DNA from: Streptomyces sp. SM1
Lineage (GTDB): Bacteria; Actinomycetota; Actinomycetes; Streptomycetales; Streptomycetaceae
Assembly (NCBI RefSeq): GCF_002910825.1
Contig: NZ_NEUB01001030.1
Location: 1-64,000, forward strand
Direction: 5' to 3'
DNA: 64,000 nucleotides
Below, in pieces: positions 20,779-29,644 of this stretch. A program made the position numbers and the translations under genes. The notes below the pieces were generated by a model. It saw only the letters and a list, made by a program, of their open reading frames with translations. It did not search any database and was not told the origin of the DNA. The first letter of the stretch is position 1, and each line of letters opens with the position of its first letter.

Positions 20779-20940
20779 CCCCCAGCCCGGCTACGGCTAC
20801 CTCCGGCAGACGGCTGGGACACCTCGGCGCGGTCATCGCGGCGATCGGTGTTTGGGGGACTTCGTGATCAGCGGAGGCGGCAGCGCGTGGGCTGGGGCAC
20901 AACGGCCCGCACAAGCCCACCGCGCTGTCGACACTGCTAT
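20779..20940 (+). pseudogene. decayed partial copy of the upstream gene
   Basis: Segments here match the gene at 19756-20736 in order. CAGCCCGGCTACGGCTAC (20783-20800) matches the repeat region. GCGGTCATCGCGGCGATCGG (20829-20848) and the following TTCGTG/GGCGG stretch match the membrane-helix region. GCACAAGCCC...CTGTCGACACTG (about 20908-20936) matches the start of the extracellular domain. The copy is missing blocks and is not translatable. It is a relic of a tandem duplication whose remaining part was probably lost when the insertion sequences arrived. Confidence 0.65.
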
Positions 20941-21008
20941 CGCATAAATGCCACCGCGTGGGCGAAGCCAACGAGCTCGTGCACGGTAGGCGGTGAGGCG
21001 TCGAGCTC

Positions 21009-21849
21009 TTGATCGTCGATCATGGTCGTGTGGTGGGGAACGCGTCTCGTGCAGCGATCATCAGCGACCGGAGGATCACGGGCCTGTCGGCCGACGTGAT
21101 CGCTGAACTCGTGGCAGATCTGGGCCCGTTGTGGCATGAACGGCACCAGGCCAGACTTGCCTCCAGGCCGCGGAAGCGGGCTGTGGGCGCGGGTGCGAAG
21201 TACCGGCTGGTGTTCGTCGACCGCGCTCCTGGCCACGCTCGTGCACCTCCGGCACGCGACCACGCACGACGTGCTCGCCTGCTGGTTCGGCGTCGACCGC
21301 TCCACCATCACCCGCGCCATCGGCGAGGTACGACCACTGCTCGCCGAACGCGGCTGCACCATCAGCCCGGGTGTGCGGCTGCGGACCCTGGCCGAGGTCG
21401 TCAACCACCTCGGAACCAGTGGGAAGACCGGCATCATCGACGGCACCGAGATCCGGGTCCGCCGGCCGGCAGCCGGACGCAAGGACCGGGAGACGTTCAT
21501 CTCCGGCAAGAACAAGCAGAACGCGGTCAAAACCATGGTCGTCACGGACGGCGACGGGCGGGTGACCTTCTGCAGCCCGGCCAAGCCCGGAAGCTGCGCG
21601 GACATCACCCACGCCCGCCAGCTCGGGCTGGTCAAGCTCCTGGCCGACGGACCCGCGGTCGAGATCCTTGCTGATGCCGGCTACCAGGGCCTGGGTGCCC
21701 AGACCGGCGGACGGGTGATCACACCACCACACCGCAAGTTCAAGAAGAACGCTCCCGACTGGTACGAAGAGATGCACGAGCGCCAGCGCAAAGCTCACTC
21801 CTCGAGGCGTATCCGGGTCGAGCATCAGGGCTTGATCAAGTTCCGTTGA
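21009..21849 (+). pseudogene. IS5-family (IS112-like) transposase, truncated
   Basis: Reading from about 21009 gives the N-terminal half of an IS5-family transposase (ITGLSADVIAELVADLGPLW) up to about 21220. It then needs a one-base shift into the frame that continues LLATLVHLRHATTHDVLACWFGVDRS, with an HTH and the DDE catalytic core. The two catalytic Asp are visible in IIDGTEIRV and ILADAGYQG. The frame change could be a programmed frameshift, used by several IS5 subgroups, or a mutation. The protein reads normally to RRIRVEH and is then cut at 21825/21826 by the left end of the ISAs1-type element, losing its C-terminus. Neither end of this IS is intact or identifiable. Confidence 0.8.
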
Positions 21850-23062
21850 GGTCGTGCTTGTAGGTGATGCCCAGGATGGGGAGGGCTCGTTCGGGTTGGT
21901 CGCGGATGGCGCGGGTGGTCTTCGCGATGTTGGTCGCTCCGAGGGCTTTGAGGGCTCCGATCGCGAGGTTGCGGAGGGTGGCCATGACGCGGGGTGCGTT
22001 GCCGGCGTGGACGGTGGAGGCGTCCTCGGCGAAGGTACGGTCGCGGATGTGGTGCTGGGCTTCCACGGTCCAGTGTCCGCGCAGGTGGGAGGCGAGTTCG
22101 GCCGGTTTCGCCTGGTGGACGTCGAGGCTGGTGACCGCATAGACGGTCTCGCGGGTCTCCTTCCTGCCGGTCTCTTTGCGGCGGCGGTGGACGCGGAGGG
22201 CGAGCTTCGCGTGGGGGAAGGCGATGCCGCCCAGGTTGTCGGCGATGGCCAGAGTCTTGACCGAGCGGGACTCGCGACGGCCGTGTCCCTTGTTCGAGGC
22301 GGTGTGCTGGATGGCCACCGCATGCCAGTCCAGACCGTCCAGTTGAGCCCAGGCGGTGGGCTGATTGGGCTTGATCACGGCCACGTAGTGCGCCTTCTTG
22401 GTCTCGGCCAGCCAGGCGACGTTGGCCTTCACGGAGTGCAGCGCGTCGAAAGTGACCACGTCCCCGTCCAGGTCGAGCGGTGCAAGCAGGGGCTGGAAGT
22501 GCCGTGTCTCGTTGGTCTTGGCCCCGACCTCAGCCTGGGCGAGGGTGACCGGGCAGCCGTGGGTGACGGCGGACAGCAGATGCCGGCGGGTCTGGTTTAG
22601 GCGGGCGGAGCCCCGCAGCGCCTTGCCGTCCACGGCGATCACCCGTCGCCTGCCCGGGGCTGCGGCCCTGTGGCGGTGAGCCAGCCAGGCGCCCACGGCC
22701 GCATCGAGTGCGTCGGTGTCGAGACGCTCGAGGACCCTCCCGGTCGCCGACCTGGACGGCGCATGCCGCCAGCACAGCAGGTGACGGCGCACGCCGAGCG
22801 CGGCGAGCAGCCCTGCGTCGGCGCGAGCGCCCCACTCGGCGAGTTCGTCGATGGTCCGGGCTCCCGGGACCACGGCGGCCGCGCAGACCAGCAGGATCGA
22901 GGTCAGCGAGTACCAGCGGCCCCGCCGGGAGCGCGGATCGGGCACCGCCTCCAGGAGGAATCGCAGGTCAGGCATGTCGTCCGGATTGAGCGGCCCCAAC
23001 TTGGCCAACACGGCAGGGATCGGGGAAGATGAGACAGCGGACACGGGAACCCTTTTGATCAC
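21836..23062 (-). CDS. ISAs1-family transposase
   Basis: A 408-residue DDE transposase with an N-terminal DDE_Tnp_1-associated region (about 30-115: LRFLLEAVPDPRSRRGRWYSL) and a catalytic core. The first Asp stands in AVDGKALRGS near residue 145, the second in VVTFDALHS near 205, and the Glu in RGHWTVEAQHHIRD near 325, so the element looks competent. The start is the GTG at 23060-23062. This start lies in the loop of a 13-bp inverted repeat (23036-23048 with 23091-23103), a fold-back arrangement that could limit translation from read-through transcripts. The stop is 10 bases from the left end of the element. Confidence 0.9.
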   Translation of the reverse strand: MIKRVPVSAVSSSPIPAVLAKLGPLNPDDMPDLRFLLEAVPDPRSRRGRWYSLTSILLVCAAAVVPGARTIDELAEWGARADAGLLAALGVRRHLLCWRHAPSRSATGRVLERLDTDALDAAVGAWLAHRHRAAAPGRRRVIAVDGKALRGSARLNQTRRHLLSAVTHGCPVTLAQAEVGAKTNETRHFQPLLAPLDLDGDVVTFDALHSVKANVAWLAETKKAHYVAVIKPNQPTAWAQLDGLDWHAVAIQHTASNKGHGRRESRSVKTLAIADNLGGIAFPHAKLALRVHRRRKETGRKETRETVYAVTSLDVHQAKPAELASHLRGHWTVEAQHHIRDRTFAEDASTVHAGNAPRVMATLRNLAIGALKALGATNIAKTTRAIRDQPERALPILGITYKHDLNGT

Positions 23063-23103
23063 TTGGCTTAGACACCTGAATGATCACGGATCCCGTGTCC
23101 GCT
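23036..23103 (-). promoter_or_regulatory. inverted repeat enclosing the transposase start
   Basis: AGCGGACACGGGA (23036-23048) and its exact complement (23091-23103) flank 42 bases that contain the transposase ribosome binding site and GTG start. A transcript entering from outside the element would fold the start into a hairpin loop, whereas one starting inside would not. This resembles the protection known for IS10; the function here is inferred. Confidence 0.55.
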
Positions 23104-23255
23104 CTGTCGTCCACCCCAACCCGCGGCACCCTCACGCCAGTTGGGCGATCCCGGGAACTTGCGCAAGCCCTGGCTCCAGGCTATCGGCGTAAATACCAGA
23201 AACGCGGACACAGCTTGCACGTGGGCTTAAAGGTAGACATCGCTCACACCTGTAG

Positions 23256-23405
23256 ATGGCGACCTTGGGCGGGTAATGCACCAAGGTGGACGTGATCGCA
23301 TTCGCCGTCGAACTCCTTCAGCTCCGCCTCGAAGTCCTCGCAGACCTTGCGCATGATCTCTTCGCAGCGCGTCAGCACCTCGTCGTCGAACACCCCGCGC
23401 GCCGG
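23256..23405 (-). pseudogene. remnant of IS200-type TnpA (Y1/HUH transposase)
   Basis: On the minus strand, 23393 downwards reads VFDDEVLTRCEEIMRK, then EAELKEFDGECDHVHL. This is a TnpA core with the metal-binding HUH motif (HVH, at 23286-23294). After one frameshift it continues VHYPPKVAI (about 23256-23282), again typical TnpA. Upstream the frame is closed by a stop, and the helix with the catalytic tyrosine is missing, so this is an inactive fragment. Its orientation opposite to tnpB is that of IS605-like elements with divergent genes. The 345-bp gap between ISAs1 and tnpB contains nothing else I recognise. Confidence 0.7.
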
Positions 23406-23517
23406 GGAGCTTCACCACAAGGGCAAGCGCGCCTCTCCATCACGGATGGTGAATGCGTCTTATATGCCTTTTGCCGTTCTGCATCGTGAGGAGGTGAACA
23501 ATCGTAGGGTCCTGGGT

Positions 23518-24762
23518 GTGCAGCTCCGCTACAACTACCGGGCCTACCCGGACGCCGCACAGCGCCGCGCACTGGCCAGTGCGTTCGGGTGCGCCCGCGT
23601 GGTGTGGAACGACTGCCTGCGCGACCGGAAACAAGCCCACGCGGCAGGACTGCCGTACGTGACGTCGGCCGAACTGTCCCGGCTTCGCATCACCCAGGCC
23701 AAGCGAACCGAGGAACGCGCCTGGCTCGCCGACGTGTCAGCGGTCGTCCTGCAACAGTCCCTGCGGGACCTCGACACCGCCTACAAGAACTTCTTCGACA
23801 GCCTCAGGGGCAAGCGGCAGGGCCGGAAGGTCGGCCCTCCCCGCTACAAGTCGAAGAAGGACACCCGGCAGTCGATCCGCCTCAACACCAACGCCTTCAC
23901 CGTCCAGGGCGACGGCACGGTGTACGTGGCCAAGGTCGGCAACCTCAAGGTCCGGTGGTCCCGCAAGCTTCCGGCCGCACCCACGTCCCTGACCGTCACC
24001 AAGGACAGCTCCGGCCGATACTTCCTCAGCTTCGTCGTGGACACCGAGCCGGACATCCTCCCCGAGCTTCAGACCGACGCCGGTATCGACCTCGGCCTGT
24101 CCGCCTTCGCCGTCCTGTCCGACGGCAGGAAGATCGACAGCCCTCGCTTCCTGCGCCGTGCGGAGAAGAAACTCAAGCGTCTTCAGCGGGAGCTGTCCCG
24201 CAAGCAGAAGGGGTCGAAGAACCGGGCCAGGGCCCGTATCAAGGTCGCACGCCAGCACGCCAGGGTGGCCGACCGGCGCCGGGACTTCCACCACAAGGCT
24301 TCCACACAGATCATTCGCGACAACCAAGCGGTGTATGTGGAAGACCTCGCGGTGTCCGGTCTCGGCCGTACCCGGCTCGCCAAGTCCGTGCACGACGCGG
24401 GATGGTCCGCGTTCGTCGGCATGCTCCAGTACAAGGCGGCTCTGCACGGCCGCACCTTCACCAAGGTGGACCGGACCTTCCCCTCCTCTCAGGTCTGCTC
24501 GGCCTGCGGATTCCGGGACGGCCCCAAGCCCTTGCACGTCCGGGAGTGGACATGCGGGGCCTGTGGCACCGTGCACGACCGCGACCACAACGCAGCCCGC
24601 AACGTCCTCTTCGAAGGACGCCGAATCGTCGCCGCCGGACGGACGGAGACGCTAAACGCCCGTGGAGCGCCGGTAAGACGGGCACCCGTGCCCGCACAGC
24701 GCGGTGAAGCAGGAAGCCCCCGGAAGGGTCAGACGGCCCAGGCCGGAATCCCTGGACTCTAG
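23518..24762 (+). CDS. tnpB: IS200/IS605-family TnpB, RNA-guided nuclease
   Basis: A 414-residue TnpB. All three RuvC acidic residues are in place: Asp191 in [11 protein letters not shown], Glu275 in [10 protein letters not shown], Asp356 in [11 protein letters not shown] four-cysteine zinc ribbon (CSAC and CGAC) lies between the last two. An N-terminal HTH-like region starts [18 protein letters not shown]. TnpB proteins are programmable DNA nucleases guided by a right-end (omega) RNA that overlaps the 3' end of the gene, so a guide RNA may be made from about 24600-24770. The GTG at 23518-23520 gives the canonical start; in-frame starts at 23494 and 23464 are alternatives. Its tnpA partner is destroyed, so it can move only if served in trans. 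Confidence 0.9.
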   Translation: MQLRYNYRAYPDAAQRRALASAFGCARVVWNDCLRDRKQAHAAGLPYVTSAELSRLRITQAKRTEERAWLADVSAVVLQQSLRDLDTAYKNFFDSLRGKRQGRKVGPPRYKSKKDTRQSIRLNTNAFTVQGDGTVYVAKVGNLKVRWSRKLPAAPTSLTVTKDSSGRYFLSFVVDTEPDILPELQTDAGIDLGLSAFAVLSDGRKIDSPRFLRRAEKKLKRLQRELSRKQKGSKNRARARIKVARQHARVADRRRDFHHKASTQIIRDNQAVYVEDLAVSGLGRTRLAKSVHDAGWSAFVGMLQYKAALHGRTFTKVDRTFPSSQVCSACGFRDGPKPLHVREWTCGACGTVHDRDHNAARNVLFEGRRIVAAGRTETLNARGAPVRRAPVPAQRGEAGSPRKGQTAQAGIPGL

Positions 24763-24769
24763 GTCAGGG
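24750..24769. mobile_element. right-end hairpin of the IS605-type element
   Basis: CCCTGGAC (24750-24757 region) pairs with GTCAGGG (about 24763-24769) with one bulged base, forming a small subterminal hairpin at the tnpB stop codon, as in IS200/IS605 right ends. It lies only 6 bases before the clpX stop codon (24776), so the element end and the clpX 3' end almost touch. It may now also act in clpX termination. The exact terminal base is not determined. Confidence 0.5.
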
Positions 24770-24775
24770 AGCACG

Positions 24776-26062
24776 TCAAGCCGTCTTCTGCTCGCCGGAT
24801 CCCCGGCCGCGGGCGTCGCGCGGGATCAGGGTCGGGTTGACGTTGGAGAGGACCACGTCGGCGGTGATGACGACGCGGGCTACGTCCTTGCGGGACGGGA
24901 CCTCGTACATCACGCCCTGGAGGACTTCCTCCATGATGGCGCGCAGGCCGCGGGCGCCGGTCTGGCGGAGGATGGCCTGGTCGGCGATGGCCTCCAGCGC
25001 CTCACGCTCGAAGTCCAGCTCCACACCGTCGAGTTCGAAGAGGCGCTGGTACTGCTTCACCAGCGCGTTGCGCGGCTCGACGAGGATCTGGAGCAGGGCC
25101 TCGCGGTCCAGGTTGTGGACGCTCGTGAGGACCGGGAGCCGGCCGATGAACTCGGGGATCATGCCGAACTTGACCAGGTCCTCCGGCATGACCTCCTCGA
25201 ACTGGTCCTTGTTCTCCATCTCCCGCTTCGAGCGGATCGTCGCACCGAAGCCGATGCCCTTGGCGCCCGCCCGGCCCTCGATGATCTTCTCCAGTCCGGA
25301 GAAGGCGCCGCCCACGATGAACAGCACGTTCGTCGTGTCGATCTGGATGAACTCCTGGTGCGGGTGCTTGCGGCCGCCCTGCGGCGGGACCGAGGCCGTG
25401 GTGCCCTCGAGGATCTTCAGCAGGGCCTGCTGTACACCCTCACCGCTGACGTCGCGGGTGATCGACGGGTTTTCACTCTTGCGGGCGACCTTGTCGATCT
25501 CGTCGATGTAGATGATCCCGGTCTCGGCCTTCTTGACGTCGTAGTCGGCCGCCTGGATCAGCTTCAGCAGGATGTTCTCGACGTCCTCGCCGACGTATCC
25601 CGCCTCGGTGAGCGCGGTGGCGTCGGCGATCGCGAACGGGACGTTCAGCATGCGGGCCAGGGTCTGGGCCAGCAGGGTCTTGCCGGAGCCCGTGGGGCCC
25701 AGCAGGAGGATGTTGGACTTCGCCAGCTCGATGGCGTCCTCACGGCCCTGGGCGCCGCCGTTCTCGCCGGCCTGGACACGCTTGTAGTGGTTGTACACGG
25801 CTACGGAGAGGGCCTTCTTGGCCGACTCCTGCCCGACCACGTAGCTCTCGAGGAACTCGTAGATCTCGCGCGGCTTGGGGAGTTCCTCCCAGCGGACCTC
25901 ACTGGTCTCCGCGAGCTCTTCCTCGATGATCTCGTTGCAGAGATCGATGCACTCGTCGCAGATGTACACACCGGGCCCTGCGATGAGCTTCTTGACCTGC
26001 TTCTGGCTCTTGCCGCAGAACGAGCACTTGAGCAGATCGCCGCCGTCACCGATGCGTGCCAC
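24776..26062 (-). CDS. clpX: ClpX, ATPase subunit of the Clp protease
   Basis: A 428-residue AAA+ unfoldase. The N-terminal zinc-binding domain has Cys13, Cys16, Cys35 and Cys38. Walker A is GPTGSGKT (122-129), Walker B IIYIDEID (183-190), and the ClpP-docking IGF loop is at KGIGFG. ClpX delivers substrates to ClpP1P2. The ATG at 26060-26062 gives the conserved [17 protein letters not shown] start. It is downstream of clpP2, with a 183-bp gap holding a strong hairpin. The C-terminal end is intact despite the adjacent insertion sequence. Confidence 0.97.
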   Translation of the reverse strand: MARIGDGGDLLKCSFCGKSQKQVKKLIAGPGVYICDECIDLCNEIIEEELAETSEVRWEELPKPREIYEFLESYVVGQESAKKALSVAVYNHYKRVQAGENGGAQGREDAIELAKSNILLLGPTGSGKTLLAQTLARMLNVPFAIADATALTEAGYVGEDVENILLKLIQAADYDVKKAETGIIYIDEIDKVARKSENPSITRDVSGEGVQQALLKILEGTTASVPPQGGRKHPHQEFIQIDTTNVLFIVGGAFSGLEKIIEGRAGAKGIGFGATIRSKREMENKDQFEEVMPEDLVKFGMIPEFIGRLPVLTSVHNLDREALLQILVEPRNALVKQYQRLFELDGVELDFEREALEAIADQAILRQTGARGLRAIMEEVLQGVMYEVPSRKDVARVVITADVVLSNVNPTLIPRDARGRGSGEQKTA

Positions 26063-26170
26063 GGTGTGCTTCCCCTTCGCCTGTGAGACGACCGGACGAC
26101 CACGTCCGGCGGCTCCTGGTGCTGCCTTATGTCCGACGGTACCTTGCCTGGCCCCCCGTTCGGGCCCCCC

Positions 26171-26214
26171 TTGGCACGGTTCACTTTGACGTGGACCGTG
26201 CCAAACCGTGCCAA
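26171..26214 (-). terminator. clpP2-clpX hairpin with a third repeat copy
   Basis: TTGGCACGGTTCAC (26171-26184) pairs with 26191-26204 (13 of 14 bases) around a TTTGAC loop. A further ACCGTGCCAA copy follows at 26205-26214 and can compete with the second arm for pairing. It stands 31 bases beyond the clpP2 stop and about 110 bases before clpX. It may end clpP1P2 transcription or, through the alternative pairing, attenuate read-through into clpX. Confidence 0.6.
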
Positions 26215-26245
26215 GGAGCGGCAGACGTTACACCCCCGCGGCGCG

Positions 26246-26938
26246 TCAGCGCAGGCTGGAGTTGTCCATCTTCCGGGTGGTGATGACCTGGTCGATCAGT
26301 CCGTACTCCAGCGCGTCCTCGGCCGTGAGGATCTTGTCGCGCTCGATGTCCTCGCGAATCTTCTCGAGCGGCCGGGTGGAGTGCTTGGCCAGCATGTCCT
26401 CCAGCTGGCTCCGCATCCGGAGGATCTCGTTGGCGGCGATCTCCAGGTCGGAGACCTGACCGCGGCCGGTCTCGCTGTACGGCTGGTGGATCAGCACACG
26501 CGCGTTCGGCAGGGCCATGCGCTTGCCGGGTGTGCCGGCGGCCAGCAGGACGGCGGCGGCGGAGGCCGCCTGGCCCATGCAGACCGTCTGGATGTCCGGC
26601 TTCACGTACTGCATCGTGTCGTAGATCGCCGTCAGCGCGGTGAAGGAGCCGCCGGGGCTGTTGATGTAGACCGAGATGTCCCGGTCGGGGTCCATCGACT
26701 CCAGGCACAGCAGCTGCGCCATGACGTCGTTGGCGGAGGCGTCGTCGATCTGCACGCCGAGGAAGATCACGCGCTCCTCGAAGAGCTTCGCGTACGGGTC
26801 GTACTCGCGGATGCCCTGGGAGGTGCGCTCGACGAAGCGCGGGATGACATAACGGGACTCGGCAGCGGGGCCGGTGTACCGGCCCTCGGAGGCGGCGGGG
26901 GTGCGGTCGTACAGGCCGCTGCCGGGGAAGTCGTTCAC
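26246..26938 (-). CDS. clpP2: ClpP2 protease subunit
   Basis: A 230-residue ClpP serine protease. The catalytic triad is Ser126 (MGQAASAA), His151 (LIHQP) and Asp201 (ERD). The N-terminal region is about 35 residues longer than in E. coli ClpP and presumably includes a propeptide. It forms a mixed tetradecamer with ClpP1 and docks ClpX or ClpC. The GTG at 26936-26938 is preceded by AGGAGAC. It follows clpP1 on the same strand with 112 bp between, as in the clpP1-clpP2 operon of S. coelicolor and S. lividans. Confidence 0.95.
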   Translation of the reverse strand: MNDFPGSGLYDRTPAASEGRYTGPAAESRYVIPRFVERTSQGIREYDPYAKLFEERVIFLGVQIDDASANDVMAQLLCLESMDPDRDISVYINSPGGSFTALTAIYDTMQYVKPDIQTVCMGQAASAAAVLLAAGTPGKRMALPNARVLIHQPYSETGRGQVSDLEIAANEILRMRSQLEDMLAKHSTRPLEKIREDIERDKILTAEDALEYGLIDQVITTRKMDNSSLR

Positions 26939-27050
26939 GGTGTCTCCTGGAAGGGGGCTGAGGCGGTCGGCTGGGGCTGCTGGGGCTGGTTCACCGGGCC
27001 GGGGGCCCGGAGGGGCGGGTGCGGGGCCACAGGGCGCCGCGCGGGCCCGC

Positions 27051-27668
27051 TCAGGCCCCGGTGCCGCCGCCGCCCGGCATACCGGCGGCCGTCGGGATCA
27101 CGTCGTCGATGAGGCCGTACTCCTTGGCCTCGAAGGCGTCGAACCAGCGGTCGCGGTCGGAGTCGCGGGTGATCTGCTCGACCGACTGGCCGGTGTGCTG
27201 GGAGGTCAGCTCGGCCATGCGCTTCTTGGTGTGCAGCAGCCGCTCGGCGTGGATCTTGATGTCCGAGGCCGAGCCGGCGAGGCCGGCGGACGGCTGGTGG
27301 ATCAGGATCTCGGCGTTCGGCAGCGCGAAGCGCTTGCCGGGGGTGCCGGCGCTCAGCAGGAACTGGCCCATGGAGGCCGCCAGGCCCATCGCGATCGTCA
27401 CCACGTCGTTCTTGATGAACTGCATGGTGTCGTAGATCGCCATGCCGGCCGTGATGGAGCCGCCGGGGCTGTTGATGTACAGGAAGATGTCCTTGTCCGG
27501 GTCGGCGGCAAGGAGCAGCAGCTGTGCGGTGATCTTGTTGGCGATGTCGTCGTCGACCGGCTGGCCGAGGAAGATGATCCGCTCGCCCAGCAGCCGGTTG
27601 TAGACCTGGTCGCCGAGGCCACCACCGATAGAAGGCTCGCCGGCGGCTGAGGGCATCAGATTCGTCAC
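27051..27668 (-). CDS. clpP1: ClpP1 protease subunit
   Basis: A 205-residue ClpP. Catalytic Ser99 (GLAASMGQ), His124 (LIHQP) and Asp173 (DSDRDRW). The GTG at 27666-27668 gives the conserved [16 protein letters not shown] start and has AGGTGG just upstream; an internal ATG (27654-27656) is less likely. The C-terminus ends in an unusual Gly-rich tail (MPGGGGTGA). ClpP1P2 degrades regulators and abnormal proteins and is important for aerial growth. A candidate ClgR site lies 143 bases upstream of the start. Confidence 0.95.
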   Translation of the reverse strand: MTNLMPSAAGEPSIGGGLGDQVYNRLLGERIIFLGQPVDDDIANKITAQLLLLAADPDKDIFLYINSPGGSITAGMAIYDTMQFIKNDVVTIAMGLAASMGQFLLSAGTPGKRFALPNAEILIHQPSAGLAGSASDIKIHAERLLHTKKRMAELTSQHTGQSVEQITRDSDRDRWFDAFEAKEYGLIDDVIPTAAGMPGGGGTGA

Positions 27669-27810
27669 GTATCCACCTGCTCGTCTTACGACGGCGCCGG
27701 GCCGTCTCACGTATCCCTGTGGGGCTGGAGCCGTATTCGGTGACTCCCGTCCCCTGGTATTCATGGACCCTAACGCGGGGGCTCCGCCGGGGAATCCCGG
27801 TAACGGGGGT

Positions 27811-27824
27811 GTTCGCCGGGGGCG
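27811..27824. promoter_or_regulatory. candidate ClgR box upstream of clpP1
   Basis: GTTCGCCGGGGGCG fits the GTTCGC-N5-GCG motif reported for ClgR, the activator of the clpP1P2 operon in Streptomyces. It lies 143 bases upstream of the clpP1 GTG. The match is exact to the recalled consensus, but the motif is short and this DNA is GC rich. Confidence 0.5.
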
Positions 27825-27890
27825 TAGAGGGGTGTAGCCCGCGCTCTCCGGGGCGCCGGGCGCGTTCCCACCGTGCGGCGCGCTGGTGGG

Positions 27891-28140
27891 GGCGGGGTGC
27901 GGGACGGCTGGGGGCTGAGCGCGCAGTTCCCCGCGCCCCCGGGGTGGTACGCCCACCCCGGTTTGGCGACAGGGCCGGGTTGCGCCGGACGATGCGCGCT
28001 CGGGGCGGGGTGCGGGACGGCTGGGGGCTGAGCGCGCAGTTCCCCGCGCCCCCGGGGTGGGACACGCCTACGCCGGTTGGCGGCGGGCCCGGGTTGCGCC
28101 GGGCGATGCGCCCTCGGGACTGAGCGCGCAGTTCCCGCGG
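27891..28140. repeat. 113-bp tandem repeat with GCGCAGTTCCCCGCGCCCC cores
   Basis: Two near-identical 113-bp units (27891-28003 and 28004-28116) plus a partial third core (to about 28140). They lie in the 590-bp gap 27669-28258 between tig and clpP1. Each unit contains CTGAGCGCGCAGTTCCCCGC followed by GCCCC, a palindrome-like core that recurs between genes in many streptomycete genomes; a degenerate copy is at 43360-43381 in this window. The gap has no coding sequence and also holds the clpP1 promoter region. Confidence 0.75.
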
Positions 28141-28207
28141 CCCTGGGCACCTGGCCCCACCCGAAACGGGTCCGGGTTGGGCCGTCGGGGCGGCTGGGGG
28201 TGTGCGA

Positions 28208-28238
28208 GGGCCCCGGGGCGGTGTGCGTCCCGGGGCCC
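28208..28238 (-). terminator. terminator downstream of tig
   Basis: Perfect 10-bp arms (GGGCCCCGGG at 28208-28217, complement at 28229-28238) 21 bases after the tig stop codon. Confidence 0.75.
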
Positions 28239-28258
28239 TGTGGTCGCGTCGGAGGGGA

Positions 28259-29644
28259 TCAGCCCTCGGTCTTCTCCTCGGCGGGGGACTCGGCCTCGGC
28301 AGCGGCCGCGGACTCGGTGGTCTCGTCCTCGTCCTCGTCGTCGAGGTCGACGACCTCGCCGTTGGTGTCCTTGACCGTGGCCTTCTCGACCACGACGGCC
28401 AGGGCCTTGCCGCGGGCGACCTCGCCGACGAGGAGCGGGACCTGGCCCTGCTCGACGACGGCCTGGGCGAACTGGTCGGGGGACATGCCGGAGGAGGACG
28501 CCCGCCGCATGAGGTGCTCGGTGAGCTCCTCCTGGTTGACGTTGAGCTTCTCCTGCTTGACGAGCTCGTCGAGGACGAACTGGGTCTTGATGCCCTTGAC
28601 CGCGGCCTCACGGGTCTCGGTGTCGAACTCCTCCTCGGTCTTGCCCTGGATCTCCAGGTACTTCGCGAGGTCGAGACCCATCTGGCCGAGCTGGTGGTGC
28701 TCGAGGTTGTGCTTACGGGTGTTGATCTCGTCCTCGAGCAGCTTCTCGGGGACCGGGACCTCGACCAGCTCGAGCAGCTTCTCCAGGACGCGCTCCTGGG
28801 CCTGCGTGGCCTGGTCGTACTGCTTCATGTTCTCCAGGCGCTTGCGGCTGTCCGCCTTCAGCTCCTCGAGGGTGTCGAACTCGGAGGCGAGCTGGGCGAA
28901 CTCGTCGTCCAGCTCGGGCAGCTCGCGCGCGGCGACCTGGGTGACCTTGACGGTGACCTCGGCCTCCTTGCCGGCCGCCGAGCCGCCCTTGAGCTCGGAG
29001 GTGAAGGTGGCCTCGCCACCGGCCTCCGCGCCCTTCACGGCGTCGTCGATGCCTTCCAGCAGCTCACCGGAGCCGATGGTGTAGGAGACGTCGCTCGCGA
29101 CGCCGTCCTCGAGGACCTCGCCGTCGACCTTGGCCTCCAGGTCGATGGTGACGACGTCGCCGTCCGCGGCGGCGCGCTCGACCGGGGAGGTCGAGGCGAA
29201 GCGCTCACGCAGCTCCTCGACGGCCTTGTCGACGTCCTCCTCGCTGACCTCGACCGCGTCCACCTCGACCTCGATGCCGGAGTAGTCCGGGATCTCGATG
29301 GCCGGGCGGATGTCGACCTCGGCGGTGAAGTTCAGCGTCTCGCCGTCCTTCAGCTCCGTGATGTCGACCTCGGGCTGGCCCAGCGGGTTCAGCTCCGCCT
29401 CGTTGACCGCGTCGGTGTAGAACTTCGGGAGGGCGTCGTTGACGGCCTCCTCCAGCACCGCACCGCGGCCGAAGCGCTGGTCGATGACCCGGGCCGGGAC
29501 CTTGCCCTTGCGGAAGCCCTTCACCGTGACCTGCTGGTTGATCTTCTTGTACGCCGCGTCGAGGCTGTCCTTGAGCTCCTCGAAGGGCACCTCGACAGTG
29601 AGCCGAACCCGGGTCGGGTTCAGGGTCTCCACGGCGCTCTTCAC
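28259..29644 (-). CDS. tig: trigger factor, ribosome-associated chaperone
   Basis: A 461-residue protein. The N-terminal ribosome-binding domain carries the GFRKGKVP signature (about residues 43-50). A PPIase FKBP-like domain follows (about 155-245), and a long helical C-terminal substrate domain ends in a very acidic, Glu/Ala/Asp-rich tail. It binds nascent chains and has prolyl isomerase activity. The GTG at 29642-29644 is chosen because AAGGAGACC is upstream and it gives the conserved [12 protein letters not shown] start. As in other bacteria tig precedes the clpP genes on the same strand. Confidence 0.96.
   Translation of the reverse strand: MKSAVETLNPTRVRLTVEVPFEELKDSLDAAYKKINQQVTVKGFRKGKVPARVIDQRFGRGAVLEEAVNDALPKFYTDAVNEAELNPLGQPEVDITELKDGETLNFTAEVDIRPAIEIPDYSGIEVEVDAVEVSEEDVDKAVEELRERFASTSPVERAAADGDVVTIDLEAKVDGEVLEDGVASDVSYTIGSGELLEGIDDAVKGAEAGGEATFTSELKGGSAAGKEAEVTVKVTQVAARELPELDDEFAQLASEFDTLEELKADSRKRLENMKQYDQATQAQERVLEKLLELVEVPVPEKLLEDEINTRKHNLEHHQLGQMGLDLAKYLEIQGKTEEEFDTETREAAVKGIKTQFVLDELVKQEKLNVNQEELTEHLMRRASSSGMSPDQFAQAVVEQGQVPLLVGEVARGKALAVVVEKATVKDTNGEVVDLDDEDEDETTESAAAAEAESPAEEKTEG

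Larger units (their letters stand above)
21826..23172. mobile_element. ISAs1-family insertion sequence, complete
   Basis: A 1347-bp element bounded by imperfect 19-bp terminal inverted repeats. The left end (21826-21844) begins CAGGGCTTGATCAAGTTCC. The right end (23154-23172) is the complement of CAGGGCTTGCGCAAGTTCC, a match of 17 of 19. It carries one transposase on the minus strand. The bases flanking the two ends do not form an 8-10 bp target duplication, which suggests that an adjacent deletion or recombination followed insertion; this agrees with the missing 3' part of the IS5-type gene. Confidence 0.85.

Noticed and set aside
27891-28140. CRISPR array
   Set aside because: The repeats are 113-bp tandem units with only two full copies and no separate unique spacers; no cas genes in the window.
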